In this document: positions 1 through 9,985 of the stretch, in pieces
Layout of the letters: each line of letters starts with the position of its first letter
How positions within the stretch are numbered: the stretch's first letter is position 1
DNA from: Psychromonas sp. CNPT3
GTDB lineage: Bacteria; Pseudomonadota; Gammaproteobacteria; Enterobacterales; Psychromonadaceae
Assembly: GCF_000153405.2 (NCBI RefSeq)
Contig: NC_020802.1
Span: 2,561,883 to 2,625,882 of the forward strand
Direction: 5' to 3'
Length of the DNA stretch: 64,000 bases
Program-made: the position numbers and the translations under genes
Notes under the pieces: model-generated
What the model saw: only the letters and a program-made list of their open reading frames with translations
Databases searched by the model: none
Told to the model about the DNA's origin: nothing

Positions 1-1438
<1,438 letters not shown>

Positions 1439-1668
1439 AAAGTTTAATTTGCAATGTTGTTACCAACAATGCGACTCAATATTACTGACTAAAACTAAGT
1501 AACTAATCAACTAGTGAAAAGTACTTGTTGTTATTCTGAATTAATGAATTAATTCGTGTGTCACTGATATTGATTCTTTTTGTCCTCTTAATGAATTTGC
1601 AATGCAAAATCATCGTAAGGGCTTTTTTGAAATCATCATCTAGTGCCCACACAGATTGTTTGATTAAA

Positions 1669-1680
1669 TTGTTAAAGAGC
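1669..1680 (-). promoter_or_regulatory. boxA antitermination element of the rrn leader
   Basis: The minus strand reads GCTCTTTAACAA, matching the rRNA boxA consensus (TGCTCTTTAACA) apart from its first base. It lies between the P2 promoter and the 16S gene, as expected for NusB/NusE-dependent rRNA antitermination. The leader from here to 1439 is AT-rich and carries no credible gene. Confidence 0.85.
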
Positions 1681-1700
1681 GTGCCTTTCGGCAGGTGCGT

Positions 1701-1728
1701 ATAATACGTCACCAGTGAGATTTGTCAA
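1701..1728 (-). promoter_or_regulatory. rrn promoter P2
   Basis: On the minus strand a perfect -35 TTGACA (1723-1728) is separated by 16 bp from -10 TATTAT (1701-1706). A GC-containing discriminator follows. This fits a strong sigma-70 rRNA promoter directly upstream of boxA. Confidence 0.85.
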
Positions 1729-1812
1729 CGTTTTAATTTAAGTTAATAATCAAATCATTGTCTCACCAAACACCGCGGTAACTCGCGTTACTTGCTGTGT
1801 CTGTGGAGTCGC

Positions 1813-1840
1813 ATTATAGAGATCTAAGTCACGTTGGCAA
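1813..1840 (-). promoter_or_regulatory. rrn promoter P1
   Basis: On the minus strand -35 TTGCCA (1835-1840) and a perfect -10 TATAAT (1813-1818) are 16 bp apart. The discriminator GCGACTCC is GC-rich, typical of stringently controlled rRNA P1 promoters. It lies about 110 bp upstream of P2, the usual tandem rrn arrangement. Confidence 0.85.
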
Positions 1841-1961
1841 GCGTTTAATTACCTATTTATCAAAGTAAATTGTTTTCGTTTTCTTTTTGAACAATGCGCT
1901 TAATTTATAAGCCAAAAGCAAGTCTAAATTCACTTTAAATCTTATTTTAAAACAATTAAAC

Positions 1962-1994
1962 AAAAAAAAGCCAATTACGTATTTAGTAACTGGC
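1962..1994 (-). terminator. Rho-independent terminator after dcuA
   Basis: On the minus strand, arms 1994-1986 and 1978-1970 pair as a 9-bp stem with one wobble around a 7-nt loop. A run of eight T follows (1969-1962). It ends the dcuA transcript before the co-directional rrn promoters. Confidence 0.85.
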
Positions 1995-2030
1995 CTTTAT
2001 TTAACAAATTAGAATTAAAATAAACCTAAA

Positions 2031-3332
2031 TTAAAGAATAAGTCCTCCAAACGCAAAACCGATAGCTACCGAACTACATATTGTCACGACTCCAGGTATC
2101 ACGAAGGGATGATTAAATACTAAATTACCAATTCGAGTCGAGCCAGTATCATCCATCTCCACGGCAGCAAGCAGTGTTGGGTAAGTGGGTAACACAAATA
2201 AAGCGCTCACGGCGGCAAAAGATGCGATGGCAGTTAAAGGCGCTACACCAATCGCTAAAGCTGCTGGCATTAAAGCAACGGTTGTCGCGCCTTGCGAGTA
2301 AAGTAACATAGAGGCAAAAAACAAAGTGATCGCAAGCATCCAAGGATATTGCTCTAATACGCCTGCAGATAACTCTTTAATTTCTGTAATATGAGCAGAT
2401 ACAAGTGTATCTCCTAACCAAGCTACGCCAAGTACACAAATACAGGCACTCATTCCTGACTTAAAGGTAGAGACATTAGATATTTTAGATGCGTCTATCT
2501 TAGTAAAAATAACAATCGCGGCAGCTGCCGTTAACATAAACACCATAATGGCATCATTACGTTTTAGCGTTGGATTTTCTATAATATGTAATGCATCTGA
2601 TATAAGTGTGGCATATATGATCACCGCTACAATCGCTGCGACAAAAATAGCCGTTGCAAGTTTTGCTGTTGGTAATATTTCACGCTTAGTCACACCTTGC
2701 ATCTTAACCAATCCTTTTGCTAAGCGTTCCTTATAAACAGGATCATCTTTTAATTCACAGCCGATAAAGTTAGCGGTAAAAGCGCCAATCATACAAGCTA
2801 AAAATGTAGAAGGAATACAAATAGCAAGTAACGTCAGGTAACCGACTCCTAATGGCTCAAGTAATCCAGAGAAAAAAACCAATGCGGCAGAGATAGGCGA
2901 TGCTGTGATCGCAATTTGCGATGCAACGACAGAAATAGACAATGGACGAGAGGGGCGAATACCTTGCTCTTTAGCAACCTCAGCTATTACAGGTAATGTA
3001 GAAAAGGCAGTATGGCCCGTCCCTGCAAGCAATGTCATCATATAAGTAACAATAGGTGCGTAAAAAGTAATTCGTTTAGGATGTTTACGTAAGAATTTTT
3101 CCGATAAATCGACTAACCAATCCAGCCCCCCCGCAACTTGCATCGCGGCGATAGCCGTGATCACTGACATTATGATTAAAATAACATCAACGGGTACATG
3201 TCCCGCTTTTACCCCTAGAAATAAGGTAAGTACCAGCACACCAGCCCCACCAGCAAGGCCAATACCTATGCCTCCAATTCTGGCACCAAGATAAATAAAT
3301 AAGAGTACGGTAAAAACTTCAACTAAAATCAT
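2031..3332 (-). CDS. dcuA: Anaerobic C4-dicarboxylate transporter, DcuA type
   Basis: An inner-membrane exchanger that, in its family, swaps fumarate, malate or aspartate for succinate during fumarate respiration. The protein is hydrophobic throughout. It carries the Dcu signatures GARIGGIGIGLAGG near the N terminus, AQ/SQIAITASPISAA mid-protein and MDDTGSTRIG near the C terminus, all closer to DcuA than DcuB. An upstream in-frame ATG would give 458 residues. I prefer the ATG at 3332 because it gives 433 residues, the E. coli DcuA length, has GAGG six bases upstream and starts on a hydrophobic segment. It stands alone. Three 21-bp direct repeats and an octamer array lie upstream, so its promoter region is unusual. 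Confidence 0.93.
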   Translation of the reverse strand: MILVEVFTVLLFIYLGARIGGIGIGLAGGAGVLVLTLFLGVKAGHVPVDVILIIMSVITAIAAMQVAGGLDWLVDLSEKFLRKHPKRITFYAPIVTYMMTLLAGTGHTAFSTLPVIAEVAKEQGIRPSRPLSISVVASQIAITASPISAALVFFSGLLEPLGVGYLTLLAICIPSTFLACMIGAFTANFIGCELKDDPVYKERLAKGLVKMQGVTKREILPTAKLATAIFVAAIVAVIIYATLISDALHIIENPTLKRNDAIMVFMLTAAAAIVIFTKIDASKISNVSTFKSGMSACICVLGVAWLGDTLVSAHITEIKELSAGVLEQYPWMLAITLFFASMLLYSQGATTVALMPAALAIGVAPLTAIASFAAVSALFVLPTYPTLLAAVEMDDTGSTRIGNLVFNHPFVIPGVVTICSSVAIGFAFGGLIL

Positions 3333-3425
3333 GAACATCCTCAATAAAACTAATAAAAAACAATAAAATCTGCGTGGCATCGTGCCTCTGTGTATTTTAC
3401 AGCACAAAGTTTCTTATTTAGCAGT

Positions 3426-3484
3426 AAAATGTTACCAAATAGTGGCAAAATGTTACCAAATAGTAGAAAAATGTTACTAAAATA
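3426..3484. repeat. Three helically phased 21-bp direct repeats upstream of dcuA
   Basis: The core AAAATGTTACCAAATAGT starts at 3426 and 3447, and a shorter diverged copy (AAAATGTTACTAAAATA) starts at 3468. The period is exactly 21 bp. The tract begins about 95 bp upstream of the dcuA start. Two-turn spacing is typical of binding sites for a protein loaded on one DNA face. No binding protein is identified. Confidence 0.75.
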
Positions 3485-3672
3485 AAATAATATTGTTCGA
3501 AGCTAACCCACGCACCTTAATTATAGCATTCACTGTATTCTAATAGTGTGTTATTGGTCAACTTATTGTCTTGTAAAAGTGAATGTTTGTTGTATGTAAT
3601 AGCGATGAGATAAACGAATATGTGATAAGCGTAACGTAATAGGGGTTGTAGCTTCCTGAGCGGATCTAATTG

Positions 3673-3760
3673 TTAGATTATTAGATTATTAGATTATTAG
3701 ATTATTAGATTATTAGATTATTAGATTATTAGATTATTAGATTATTAGATTATTAGATTA
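3673..3760. repeat. Perfect octamer tandem array, 11 copies of TTAGATTA
   Basis: Eleven uninterrupted copies of the 8-bp unit TTAGATTA span 3673-3760. They lie between the mpl-ubiX terminator (3811-3856) and the dcuA upstream region, about 340 bp from the dcuA start. The rest of the 3485-3870 gap is AT-rich and holds no gene I can see. Perfect arrays with a unit that is not a multiple of three are prone to slipped-strand length change. Confidence 0.95.
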
Positions 3761-3810
3761 TATTTCAATATACGATCATTGGGCTCCTCAATGTAATTTT
3801 AACATTTTAT

Positions 3811-3856
3811 AAAAAGGTGCAAGTATTTGCTAAATAAGTTAGCAAATACCTGCAAC
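3811..3856 (-). terminator. Terminator of the mpl-ubiX operon
   Basis: On the minus strand, 16-nt arms 3854-3839 and 3833-3818 pair with a single wobble around a 5-nt loop. CC and five T (3815-3811) follow. It sits 16 bp downstream of the ubiX stop. Confidence 0.85.
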
Positions 3857-3871
3857 TTCAATTATAGAGTC

Positions 3872-4474
3872 TCACTCACACCATCTTTTACTGCTATGTG
3901 CAATCTGTAGATGATCTAATAAACGCGCGACCATAAATTCATGCAACTCAGCAATAGACTGCGGACGATGATAAAAACCGGGGGCAAGTGCCATGATCGT
4001 CACACCTAACTCGGAAAGTGTTAATAAATTACGTAAATGTAAGGTAGAAAAAGGCGTTTCTCTTGGCATAATAATAAGTTGTCCACGCTCTTTCATTACA
4101 ACATCGGCAGCGCGCTCAATTAATGTTTTCGATAAGCCCTGCGCGATAGATGCAAAGGTGCCACAACTACAAGGGCAAATAACCATTTTTTTCGGTGCAG
4201 AAGATCCCGATGCAACCACAGAAAACCAATCCAGACGCCCCAATACAATAATCTGCTTTGCTTTTGTGTTAAAACGTTTTTCTAAAAACGTATTTAACGT
4301 TTCAATATCTTCTGGCCATTGTTCGTCAGCTTCAGTTTTTAATACAATGCGAGCAGCATCTGATAAAAGTAAATAAACTTGGCAATTACTTTTAACTAAT
4401 ACGTCTAAGAGATGTAAGAAATAACCACTACCTGATGCGCCGGTTACTGCGAGCGTTACTTTTTCTAAAAACAT
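3872..4474 (-). CDS. ubiX: Flavin prenyltransferase UbiX
   Basis: Cytosolic enzyme that joins a dimethylallyl group to reduced FMN, making the prenyl-FMN cofactor used by the UbiD decarboxylase in ubiquinone synthesis. The 200-residue length is typical. The FMN-binding TGASGSG loop is at residues 11-17. The serine/proline-rich SGSSAPKK stretch, the CPCSCGT segment and the PRETPFS motif follow in family order. It starts eight bases after the mpl stop, so the two are probably co-transcribed. The same pairing exists in Pseudomonas (from memory). Confidence 0.95.
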   Translation of the reverse strand: MFLEKVTLAVTGASGSGYFLHLLDVLVKSNCQVYLLLSDAARIVLKTEADEQWPEDIETLNTFLEKRFNTKAKQIIVLGRLDWFSVVASGSSAPKKMVICPCSCGTFASIAQGLSKTLIERAADVVMKERGQLIIMPRETPFSTLHLRNLLTLSELGVTIMALAPGFYHRPQSIAELHEFMVARLLDHLQIAHSSKRWCE

Positions 4475-4482
4475 AATTTATC

Positions 4483-5823
4483 CTAAAGCTTATCTAATAA
4501 TTTCTGATGTAAATTTCCAAACCCACCATTACTCATGATCAATATATGATCTCCGGGGCGAGCTATCTCAGCTAATTTATCGGCTAATGTATCAATCTCA
4601 GTTGATATATCTACCTTTTTTCCTTGCTCCATAAATAGGTCTGCGATAGACCATTGCATATCAGCACTTTCATAGAAATAGATCTTATCGGCTGACGTCA
4701 GGGCATTAACAAGCGCTTCTTTTTGTATGCCTAATTTCATGGTGTTAGATCTGGGCTCTACGACTGCGATGATCCTTGCTTCCCCCACTTTTGCGCGTAA
4801 CCCTAATAAGGTTGTATTTATCGCGGTAGGATGATGTGCAAAGTCATCATAAACGGTCACATGATTTACCACTCCTTTGACTTCCATACGGCGTTTGATG
4901 CTCTTAAACGACGCTAAAGCTTGGGTTGAAATTTCAGGTGTAACCCCTACATGGCGAGCTGCAGCGATTGCGCCTAATGCATTATTAATATTATGATCAC
5001 CGATCAATGGCCAATCAACTCGACCCTCTATTTTAGCATTGAGCAATACATCAAATTTCGATCCATCTTCTTGTATTTTATTAATTGACCAATTTTCACC
5101 TAAATATTCAACTTCACTCCAGCACCCCATATGTTTAACTGCCATCAATGCTTCATCTTGATTAGGAAAAAAGATACGGCCACTGCTTGGCACTGTGCGG
5201 ATCAAATGATGAAACTGTTTTTTTATTGCGTCTAAATTTTCAAAAATATCGGCATGATCAAATTCTAAATTATTTAAAACAAGGGTGCGTGGATGATAAT
5301 GAACAAACTTCGATCGTTTATCAAAAAAGGCACAATCATATTCATCAGCTTCAATAACAAAAAAAGGTGTTTCGCCTAAGCGCGCGGATAAACCAAAATT
5401 CTCAGGAACACCACCAATTAAAAAGCCGGGTTTCATATTGGCATACTCTAAGATCCATGCCAGCATACTTGCCGTTGACGTTTTTCCATGCGTACCGGCG
5501 ACGGCCAAAACCCAGCGCTCTTTTAAAACATTTTCTAATAACCACTGTGGGCCTGATATATAAGGCATCTGTTTATCTAAAATTTCCTCAACACAAGGAT
5601 TTCCTCGACTCATTGCATTACCAATGATCACCATGTCAGGTTTACAATCAAGTTGACTCGGATCAAACCCTTGGATGAGCTCAATGCCCTGCTCTTCAAG
5701 TTGCGTACTCATAGGGGGGTAAACATTTTTATCTGAGCCTGTCACTTTATGACCTAACGATTTGGCAATAATAGCAATACCGCCCATAAACGTACCACAA
5801 ATACCAAGAATATGAATGTGCAT
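4483..5823 (-). CDS. mpl: Murein tripeptide ligase Mpl
   Basis: ATP-dependent ligase of peptidoglycan recycling. In the known family it attaches L-Ala-gamma-D-Glu-meso-DAP to UDP-N-acetylmuramate. The 446-residue protein begins with a dinucleotide-fold segment (HILGICGTFMGG) and carries the Mur-ligase P-loop GTHGKT at residues 110-115. Next come the central EADEYD metal/substrate motif, DHADIF, and a C-terminal DDFAHHPTA motif specific to the MurC/Mpl branch. E. coli Mpl is 457 residues. It is first in a two-gene unit with ubiX. Confidence 0.96.
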   Translation of the reverse strand: MHIHILGICGTFMGGIAIIAKSLGHKVTGSDKNVYPPMSTQLEEQGIELIQGFDPSQLDCKPDMVIIGNAMSRGNPCVEEILDKQMPYISGPQWLLENVLKERWVLAVAGTHGKTSTASMLAWILEYANMKPGFLIGGVPENFGLSARLGETPFFVIEADEYDCAFFDKRSKFVHYHPRTLVLNNLEFDHADIFENLDAIKKQFHHLIRTVPSSGRIFFPNQDEALMAVKHMGCWSEVEYLGENWSINKIQEDGSKFDVLLNAKIEGRVDWPLIGDHNINNALGAIAAARHVGVTPEISTQALASFKSIKRRMEVKGVVNHVTVYDDFAHHPTAINTTLLGLRAKVGEARIIAVVEPRSNTMKLGIQKEALVNALTSADKIYFYESADMQWSIADLFMEQGKKVDISTEIDTLADKLAEIARPGDHILIMSNGGFGNLHQKLLDKL

Positions 5824-5870
5824 ATAAACCTCAAAAAAATAAAATCTAAAATAATAATAGTGACACTATA

Positions 5871-5905
5871 AAAAAAGGCGAACATCTTTGATGTTCACCT
5901 TTTCT
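5871..5905 (-). terminator. Terminator after ppaC
   Basis: Arms GGCGAACATC (5877-5886) and GATGTTCACC (5890-5899) form a 10-bp stem with one wobble and a 3-nt loop. On the minus strand a seven-base T run follows. Positions suit termination of ppaC before mpl. Confidence 0.9.
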
Positions 5906-5971
5906 CTCATACAAACATTAAAATCCATACATAATGTAATGCTCACGTTCATCTAACGCAATGAAAACAAA

Positions 5972-6889
5972 TTAGCCTTCAAATGCACTTTGTAAAAATG
6001 GAATAATTTGCTTTTTACGGCTCACAACACCTGGCAATTCAAACGTATGGTCTACAACATGACTGTTTAATGCCTTAGCGATTTTATCTGCATCTTTAGA
6101 GATGATCAAAGCCGTTGTATCTAATGTAGTAATATCGGTTAATAGAACAATGGTAGAGTGATAGCCTTTATCTGCTTGCAATTGTCCCATTTCAACTAAC
6201 ATTTCATCTTTCTTAAGTAATGCATCCGTTAAAGAGGTTAGCTCTAATTGCCCTATCGCTAATTTTTCGCCCGCCATTTCAAATACTTTTTGGTCACGTA
6301 AAATAAGCTCAGCAGCGCTAACCGCTTTAATATCTGATTTAGCTTCGAATTGATCCGTTGCAAAAGCTTGCATATCATCCACACCCGCTATTTTAGCAAG
6401 CGCTTTAGCAGCCACTTTATCAATATCGGTTGTTGTTGGGCCTTGAAAATTGACGGTATCAGAAATAATGGCACCCATCATCATTTTAGCAATCGCAGGC
6501 TCAGGCGTTTGATCATGAAATTTATACATGTTGTAAACGATTGTTGCACTACAACCTACTGGCCAAATCCAACATTCCACTGGTTCAGACGTTGTTATAT
6601 CACCTAATTTATGATGATCCACAATGCCACGTAACGTCGCTTTTTTCATGTCGCTTGTGCCTTGACCCCAATCAGAATAATCAACAATGAAAATCTCTTC
6701 ACCGGCGACCGAGGTACGAATTTCAGGTTGCTTAAGGCCCGCACGCTCTAATAAAAATAATGCTTCTGGGTTAGGCTCACCTTGCAAAATAGGCGTTGCA
6801 GGACGACCAATTTTATTAAAAAGGGCGGCAAGACCCATAGCACTACATAAGCTATCGCAATCAGGATTTTGGTGACCAAGTACTAACAT
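5972..6889 (-). CDS. ppaC: Manganese-dependent inorganic pyrophosphatase (family II)
   Basis: Cytosolic DHH-superfamily enzyme hydrolysing pyrophosphate to phosphate, driving biosynthetic reactions. The 305-residue protein has the metal-binding GHQNPDCDS motif at residues 5-13, an Asp in IVDYSD near 70, and the diagnostic DHH at 91-93. The C-terminal SRKKQ substrate-binding motif of the DHHA2 domain is present. Family II enzymes usually need Mn2+ or Co2+. The gene is monocistronic, with its own terminator downstream. Confidence 0.96.
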   Translation of the reverse strand: MLVLGHQNPDCDSLCSAMGLAALFNKIGRPATPILQGEPNPEALFLLERAGLKQPEIRTSVAGEEIFIVDYSDWGQGTSDMKKATLRGIVDHHKLGDITTSEPVECWIWPVGCSATIVYNMYKFHDQTPEPAIAKMMMGAIISDTVNFQGPTTTDIDKVAAKALAKIAGVDDMQAFATDQFEAKSDIKAVSAAELILRDQKVFEMAGEKLAIGQLELTSLTDALLKKDEMLVEMGQLQADKGYHSTIVLLTDITTLDTTALIISKDADKIAKALNSHVVDHTFELPGVVSRKKQIIPFLQSAFEG

Positions 6890-7131
6890 ATTAAAACATC
6901 CAATTTAGTGAAAAGTGAAACATAGTTGATTAGTTTATTCTCTGGCATACTGCCAAAGTACGCTCTCATCTTATTTTAACGAAAACGCGTTCTCATCGTA
7001 TTTATATTATACCCATAATACCGTAATTGTATTATCTGTCACTAGGATAACCCGTAGCATGACCATAAATATTACTTTAAAGAAGAAAATAAAAAATACG
7101 CACCTGCTTTAGTATATAAAAATAGGCGTCA

Positions 7132-7470
7132 TTATTTTGCCATTTTAAGTGTTTTAACGGGGGAAAGTTGCTGATAATACTTGTTATTGTTGTCTATGAC
7201 TTGTTTATAATAATGGCCATTTGTAGCGCAAAAATAAATAACGCCCTCCCGTCGAAGCAACATACATACATTTGAAATATCTAGCTGTAAGGACTGACTT
7301 TCTAATTGTTGCAGAGCTTGCGCTTCTCTGTAGGCATCTATTCGCTCACGTTTCGCATCAAATACATCATTACGGATCAAGCTGTCCTTTGTTTGTATTT
7401 GGATATCTCCTGCACAAGCGCCCACAGAAAAAAAAGATAATAACAACATGTATTGTATTTTTATGCGCAT
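7132..7470 (-). CDS. Small exported protein of unknown function
   Basis: A 112-residue protein not recognised as a named family. The first 20 residues are a short basic start plus a hydrophobic segment ending SVGACAGD. This could be a signal peptide cut after ACA or, less likely, a lipoprotein site at the Cys. The mature part is polar, with a Glu/Gln-rich probable helix (residues 40-58) and two cysteines (in SNVCMLL and YFCATNG) that could form a disulphide in the periplasm. The ribosome site is weak (AAAGAGT). Confidence 0.65.
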   Translation of the reverse strand: MRIKIQYMLLLSFFSVGACAGDIQIQTKDSLIRNDVFDAKRERIDAYREAQALQQLESQSLQLDISNVCMLLRREGVIYFCATNGHYYKQVIDNNNKYYQQLSPVKTLKMAK

Positions 7471-7625
7471 AATAGTGACTCTTTAAAGAATAAAATAAGA
7501 AGCTTTTCTAGTACTGTTATCGACGATATAAATATCGTTGTACCAATTCATCACATTATAGACTAAGTGCTAGTCATAAAATTCTATTTGCTCTCAAGCT
7601 AAAAAATTAAATATTGGAATATATC

Positions 7626-7790
7626 ATGCAACTTAATACGGAAATTGCACAGCAGATAGTCAGCAGGGCAATGCGCATCATTCAATACTCAGTCAATGTC
7701 ATGGATGAGCCGGGTTTTATTATTGTATCTGGTGATCCTTCGCGCCTAAATTGCCGTCATGAGGGGGCTTCCTTGCTATTAACAAAATAG
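7626..7790 (+). pseudogene. cdaR: Truncated N terminus of CdaR-type sugar-diacid regulator
   Basis: A 54-codon frame aligns with the first ~50 residues of E. coli CdaR. The stretches IAQQIVSRAMRII, VNVMDEPG, SGDPSR and HEGASLLL correspond to IVARTMRII, INVMDARG, SGDRER and HEGALLVL in that protein (from memory). It then stops at TAG. The rest of the sensory domain and the C-terminal helix-turn-helix are missing, and the next 85 bp do not resume the homology. CdaR activates glycerate and glucarate genes including garK in E. coli. A glycerate kinase gene follows on the same strand, so this looks like the relic of its regulator. Confidence 0.75.
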
Positions 7791-7875
7791 AAGGGTTGAA
7801 ATGAATTAAGCCTGATGCACTTATTTTCAACTATGATTTTGGGTGTCTTTGGTTTGTTTGTATAAAGGAAAGTTT

Positions 7876-9009
7876 ATGAAAATTATTATTGCACCCGACT
7901 CATATAAAGAAAGTCTCACAGCGATGCAAGTCGCCACTGCGATTGAAGCTGGGTTTAAACAACAATTTCCCGATGCTACCTATATAAAGTTTCCAATGGC
8001 AGATGGGGGTGAAGGCACTGTACAGTCTTTAGTCGATGCGAGTCAGGGTAGCATTAAGCACTGCCCTGTTAGCGCACCATTAGGCAATAAAATAAATGCA
8101 TTTTATGGACTAATGGGTAATAACAAGACAGCCATCATTGAAATGGCAGCAGCCTCTGGCTTGCACCTTGTTTCCCCTGCTCAGCGCAACCCATTATTAA
8201 CCAGCAGTTATGGTACGGGAGAGCTCATTAAAGCGGTACTCGATAAAGGCTTTAAACATATTATCTTAGGTATTGGAGGCAGTGCGACAAATGATGCTGG
8301 CATTGGTATGGCACAAGCTCTCGGCGTTAAAATGCTAGATAAAAACAATCAGGAAATTGCATTTGGAGGTGCGGGCATTGCTGATTTAGTAAAAATTGAT
8401 ATCACTGACATGGATCCTCGTTTAGCAGATATTACCTTTGAAGTCGCTTGTGATGTTAATAATCCTTTGTGTGGAGAGCAAGGAGCCTCTTACATTTTTG
8501 GGCCTCAAAAAGGGGCGACACCTGCCATGCAAAAAATACTCGATAGTAATTTGGGCCATTATGCCATGCTGTTAAAAACGCAGTTATCTCAAGATATTAA
8601 AGATATCCCAGGGGCAGGTGCAGCAGGTGGTATGGGCGCAACTTTATTGGCTTTATTTAATGCAAAACTACGCCCTGGGATTGATATTGTCATTGATGCT
8701 TTGGGGCTTGAAAAGAGTTTATCCGATGCTGATTTAGTTATTACGGGTGAGGGCCGAATTGACAGTCAAACTATCTGTGGTAAAACGCCGATTGGTGTCG
8801 CACGCTTAGCCAAAAAATATGACCTTCCAGTGATTGCCATTGCGGGTTGTTTAAGTGCAGATTGTGATGTGGTTTACGAGCACGGTATTGATACGCTGTT
8901 TAGTATTGTCCCTCGTGCCATGACATTAGAGCAGGCTTTACAAGATGCATCGCTAAATGTACAAAAAACAGCAAATAACATCGCGGCGTTATTAAAAATA
9001 AAACTATAA
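7876..9009 (+). CDS. garK: Glycerate 2-kinase, GarK family
   Basis: Phosphorylates D-glycerate, in E. coli giving 2-phosphoglycerate at the end of glucarate, galactarate and glyoxylate breakdown. Nearly every block matches GarK: IAPDSYKESL at the N terminus, MADGGEGTV, IEMAAASGL, GIGGSATNDAG, FGPQKGATP, GAGAAGGMGA and ITGEGRIDSQT. I chose the ATG at 7876, which has AAAGGAAAG upstream and gives 377 residues starting like GarK. A start at 7843 would add 11 unsupported residues. It follows the cdaR remnant, so it may be constitutive or under another regulator. No other glycerate-pathway gene is nearby. Confidence 0.93.
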   Translation: MKIIIAPDSYKESLTAMQVATAIEAGFKQQFPDATYIKFPMADGGEGTVQSLVDASQGSIKHCPVSAPLGNKINAFYGLMGNNKTAIIEMAAASGLHLVSPAQRNPLLTSSYGTGELIKAVLDKGFKHIILGIGGSATNDAGIGMAQALGVKMLDKNNQEIAFGGAGIADLVKIDITDMDPRLADITFEVACDVNNPLCGEQGASYIFGPQKGATPAMQKILDSNLGHYAMLLKTQLSQDIKDIPGAGAAGGMGATLLALFNAKLRPGIDIVIDALGLEKSLSDADLVITGEGRIDSQTICGKTPIGVARLAKKYDLPVIAIAGCLSADCDVVYEHGIDTLFSIVPRAMTLEQALQDASLNVQKTANNIAALLKIKL

Positions 9010-9049
9010 ACAAGTACACCAATCTCATTGTAACGAAACGTTTTATCTA

Positions 9050-9083
9050 AAATCAGCAAGTCCATTGGGCTTGCTGACTTTTC
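9050..9083 (+). terminator. Terminator after garK
   Basis: Arms 9054-9063 and 9067-9076 form a 10-bp stem with one wobble and a 3-nt loop, followed by ACTTTT. It separates convergent garK and rsmJ and may work for both strands. Confidence 0.75.
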
Positions 9084-9106
9084 ATAAAAACATAAGATCA
9101 CTTGCT

Positions 9107-9862
9107 TTACGCACTAGGTATGGCTTTTTTTACATAAACATCAAAGCGATTCTTTTTGGTTTTAATACTCATACTCGGTTTTTTATCCGCTAAAAAGGGA
9201 GCATGATCGGGACGTTTGACGACAACCCGGTAACGCGCTGATGCGATAGCGACCTCTAATAGCTCATGTGCATCCAAATCAGCACCAATCACGCCTTGAA
9301 AAACACGCATCTCTTTTTTAACCAGTGCCGATTTCTTTTTATGTGGGAACATCGGATCCAAGTACACCACATCCGTTGTGTTATGCCTTAAATATTCGGA
9401 GCCAGAAGCAAACTCTAAGCGCATGCGTTGCTTTACCCAAGCGCCAATTTCTAAGTTTAAATAAGCGCGTTGTAAACCGTCATCAAGTAAAGCGGCTGCC
9501 ACAGGTGAGCGCTCAACTAACGTCACATTACAACCTAATGTCGCCAGCACAAAAGCATCTCTGCCAAGTCCTGCCGTTGCATCAATTACCTCTAACTCAA
9601 CACCGGCTTTAATACCAATGGCTTTGGCTATTGCTTGCCCTTTACCGCCACCAAATTTACGTCGGTGCGCACTACCGCCGGCAACAAAATCCACAAAAAC
9701 AAATCCTTGTTTAGGATCGTCGGTTTGCTCCAACGCAAGATGCTCCATAAGGAGGTGTAATCTAAAATCCCCACCGGCTTGATTAATAAATCCCCATTTA
9801 TCACGCAAGCGTTGTGCCTGAGCTTTTAACGCAGGATCATTACACAAAAGAGCAATATCCAT
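9107..9862 (-). CDS. rsmJ: 16S rRNA (guanine-1516-N2)-methyltransferase RsmJ
   Basis: SAM-dependent enzyme methylating G1516 of 16S rRNA. The 251-residue protein shows the RsmJ signature [20 protein letters not shown], then SAM motif [12 protein letters not shown], the acidic VTLVERS motif and the YLDPMFP motif (an NPPY-like catalytic block). Length and motif order match the E. coli protein (formerly YhiQ). It is separated from the upstream carboxylase gene by a strong terminator, so it probably has its own promoter. Confidence 0.95.
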   Translation of the reverse strand: MDIALLCNDPALKAQAQRLRDKWGFINQAGGDFRLHLLMEHLALEQTDDPKQGFVFVDFVAGGSAHRRKFGGGKGQAIAKAIGIKAGVELEVIDATAGLGRDAFVLATLGCNVTLVERSPVAAALLDDGLQRAYLNLEIGAWVKQRMRLEFASGSEYLRHNTTDVVYLDPMFPHKKKSALVKKEMRVFQGVIGADLDAHELLEVAIASARYRVVVKRPDHAPFLADKKPSMSIKTKKNRFDVYVKKAIPSA

Positions 9863-9932
9863 TATATCTATCCTTAATACACCCTGACTACAGGTCTATT
9901 TACATGTTTTTTAATAAACAAATATTAACGCA

Positions 9933-9966
9933 ATAAAAAAGCCAGTCAATCGACTGGCTTTTTTTA
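9933..9966 (-). terminator. Terminator after the carboxylase gene
   Basis: GCCAGTC (9941-9947) and GACTGGC (9952-9958) pair perfectly around a 4-nt loop. A runs on the left and T runs on the right make it potentially bidirectional. It ends the long carboxylase transcript. Confidence 0.92.
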
Positions 9967-9985
9967 TCTGCTTATATTGTCTCGA

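Noticed and set aside
1503-1712. 69-codon frame in the rrn leader
   Set aside because: It spans the boxA and P2 promoter and has no ribosome site.
3333-3407. Longer DcuA start
   Set aside because: The extra 25 residues are absent from the family, and the downstream ATG has a better ribosome site and exact family length.
3673-3760. Octamer tract as a CRISPR or iteron origin
   Set aside because: The repeats abut with no spacers, and no replication gene or DnaA-box cluster is near.
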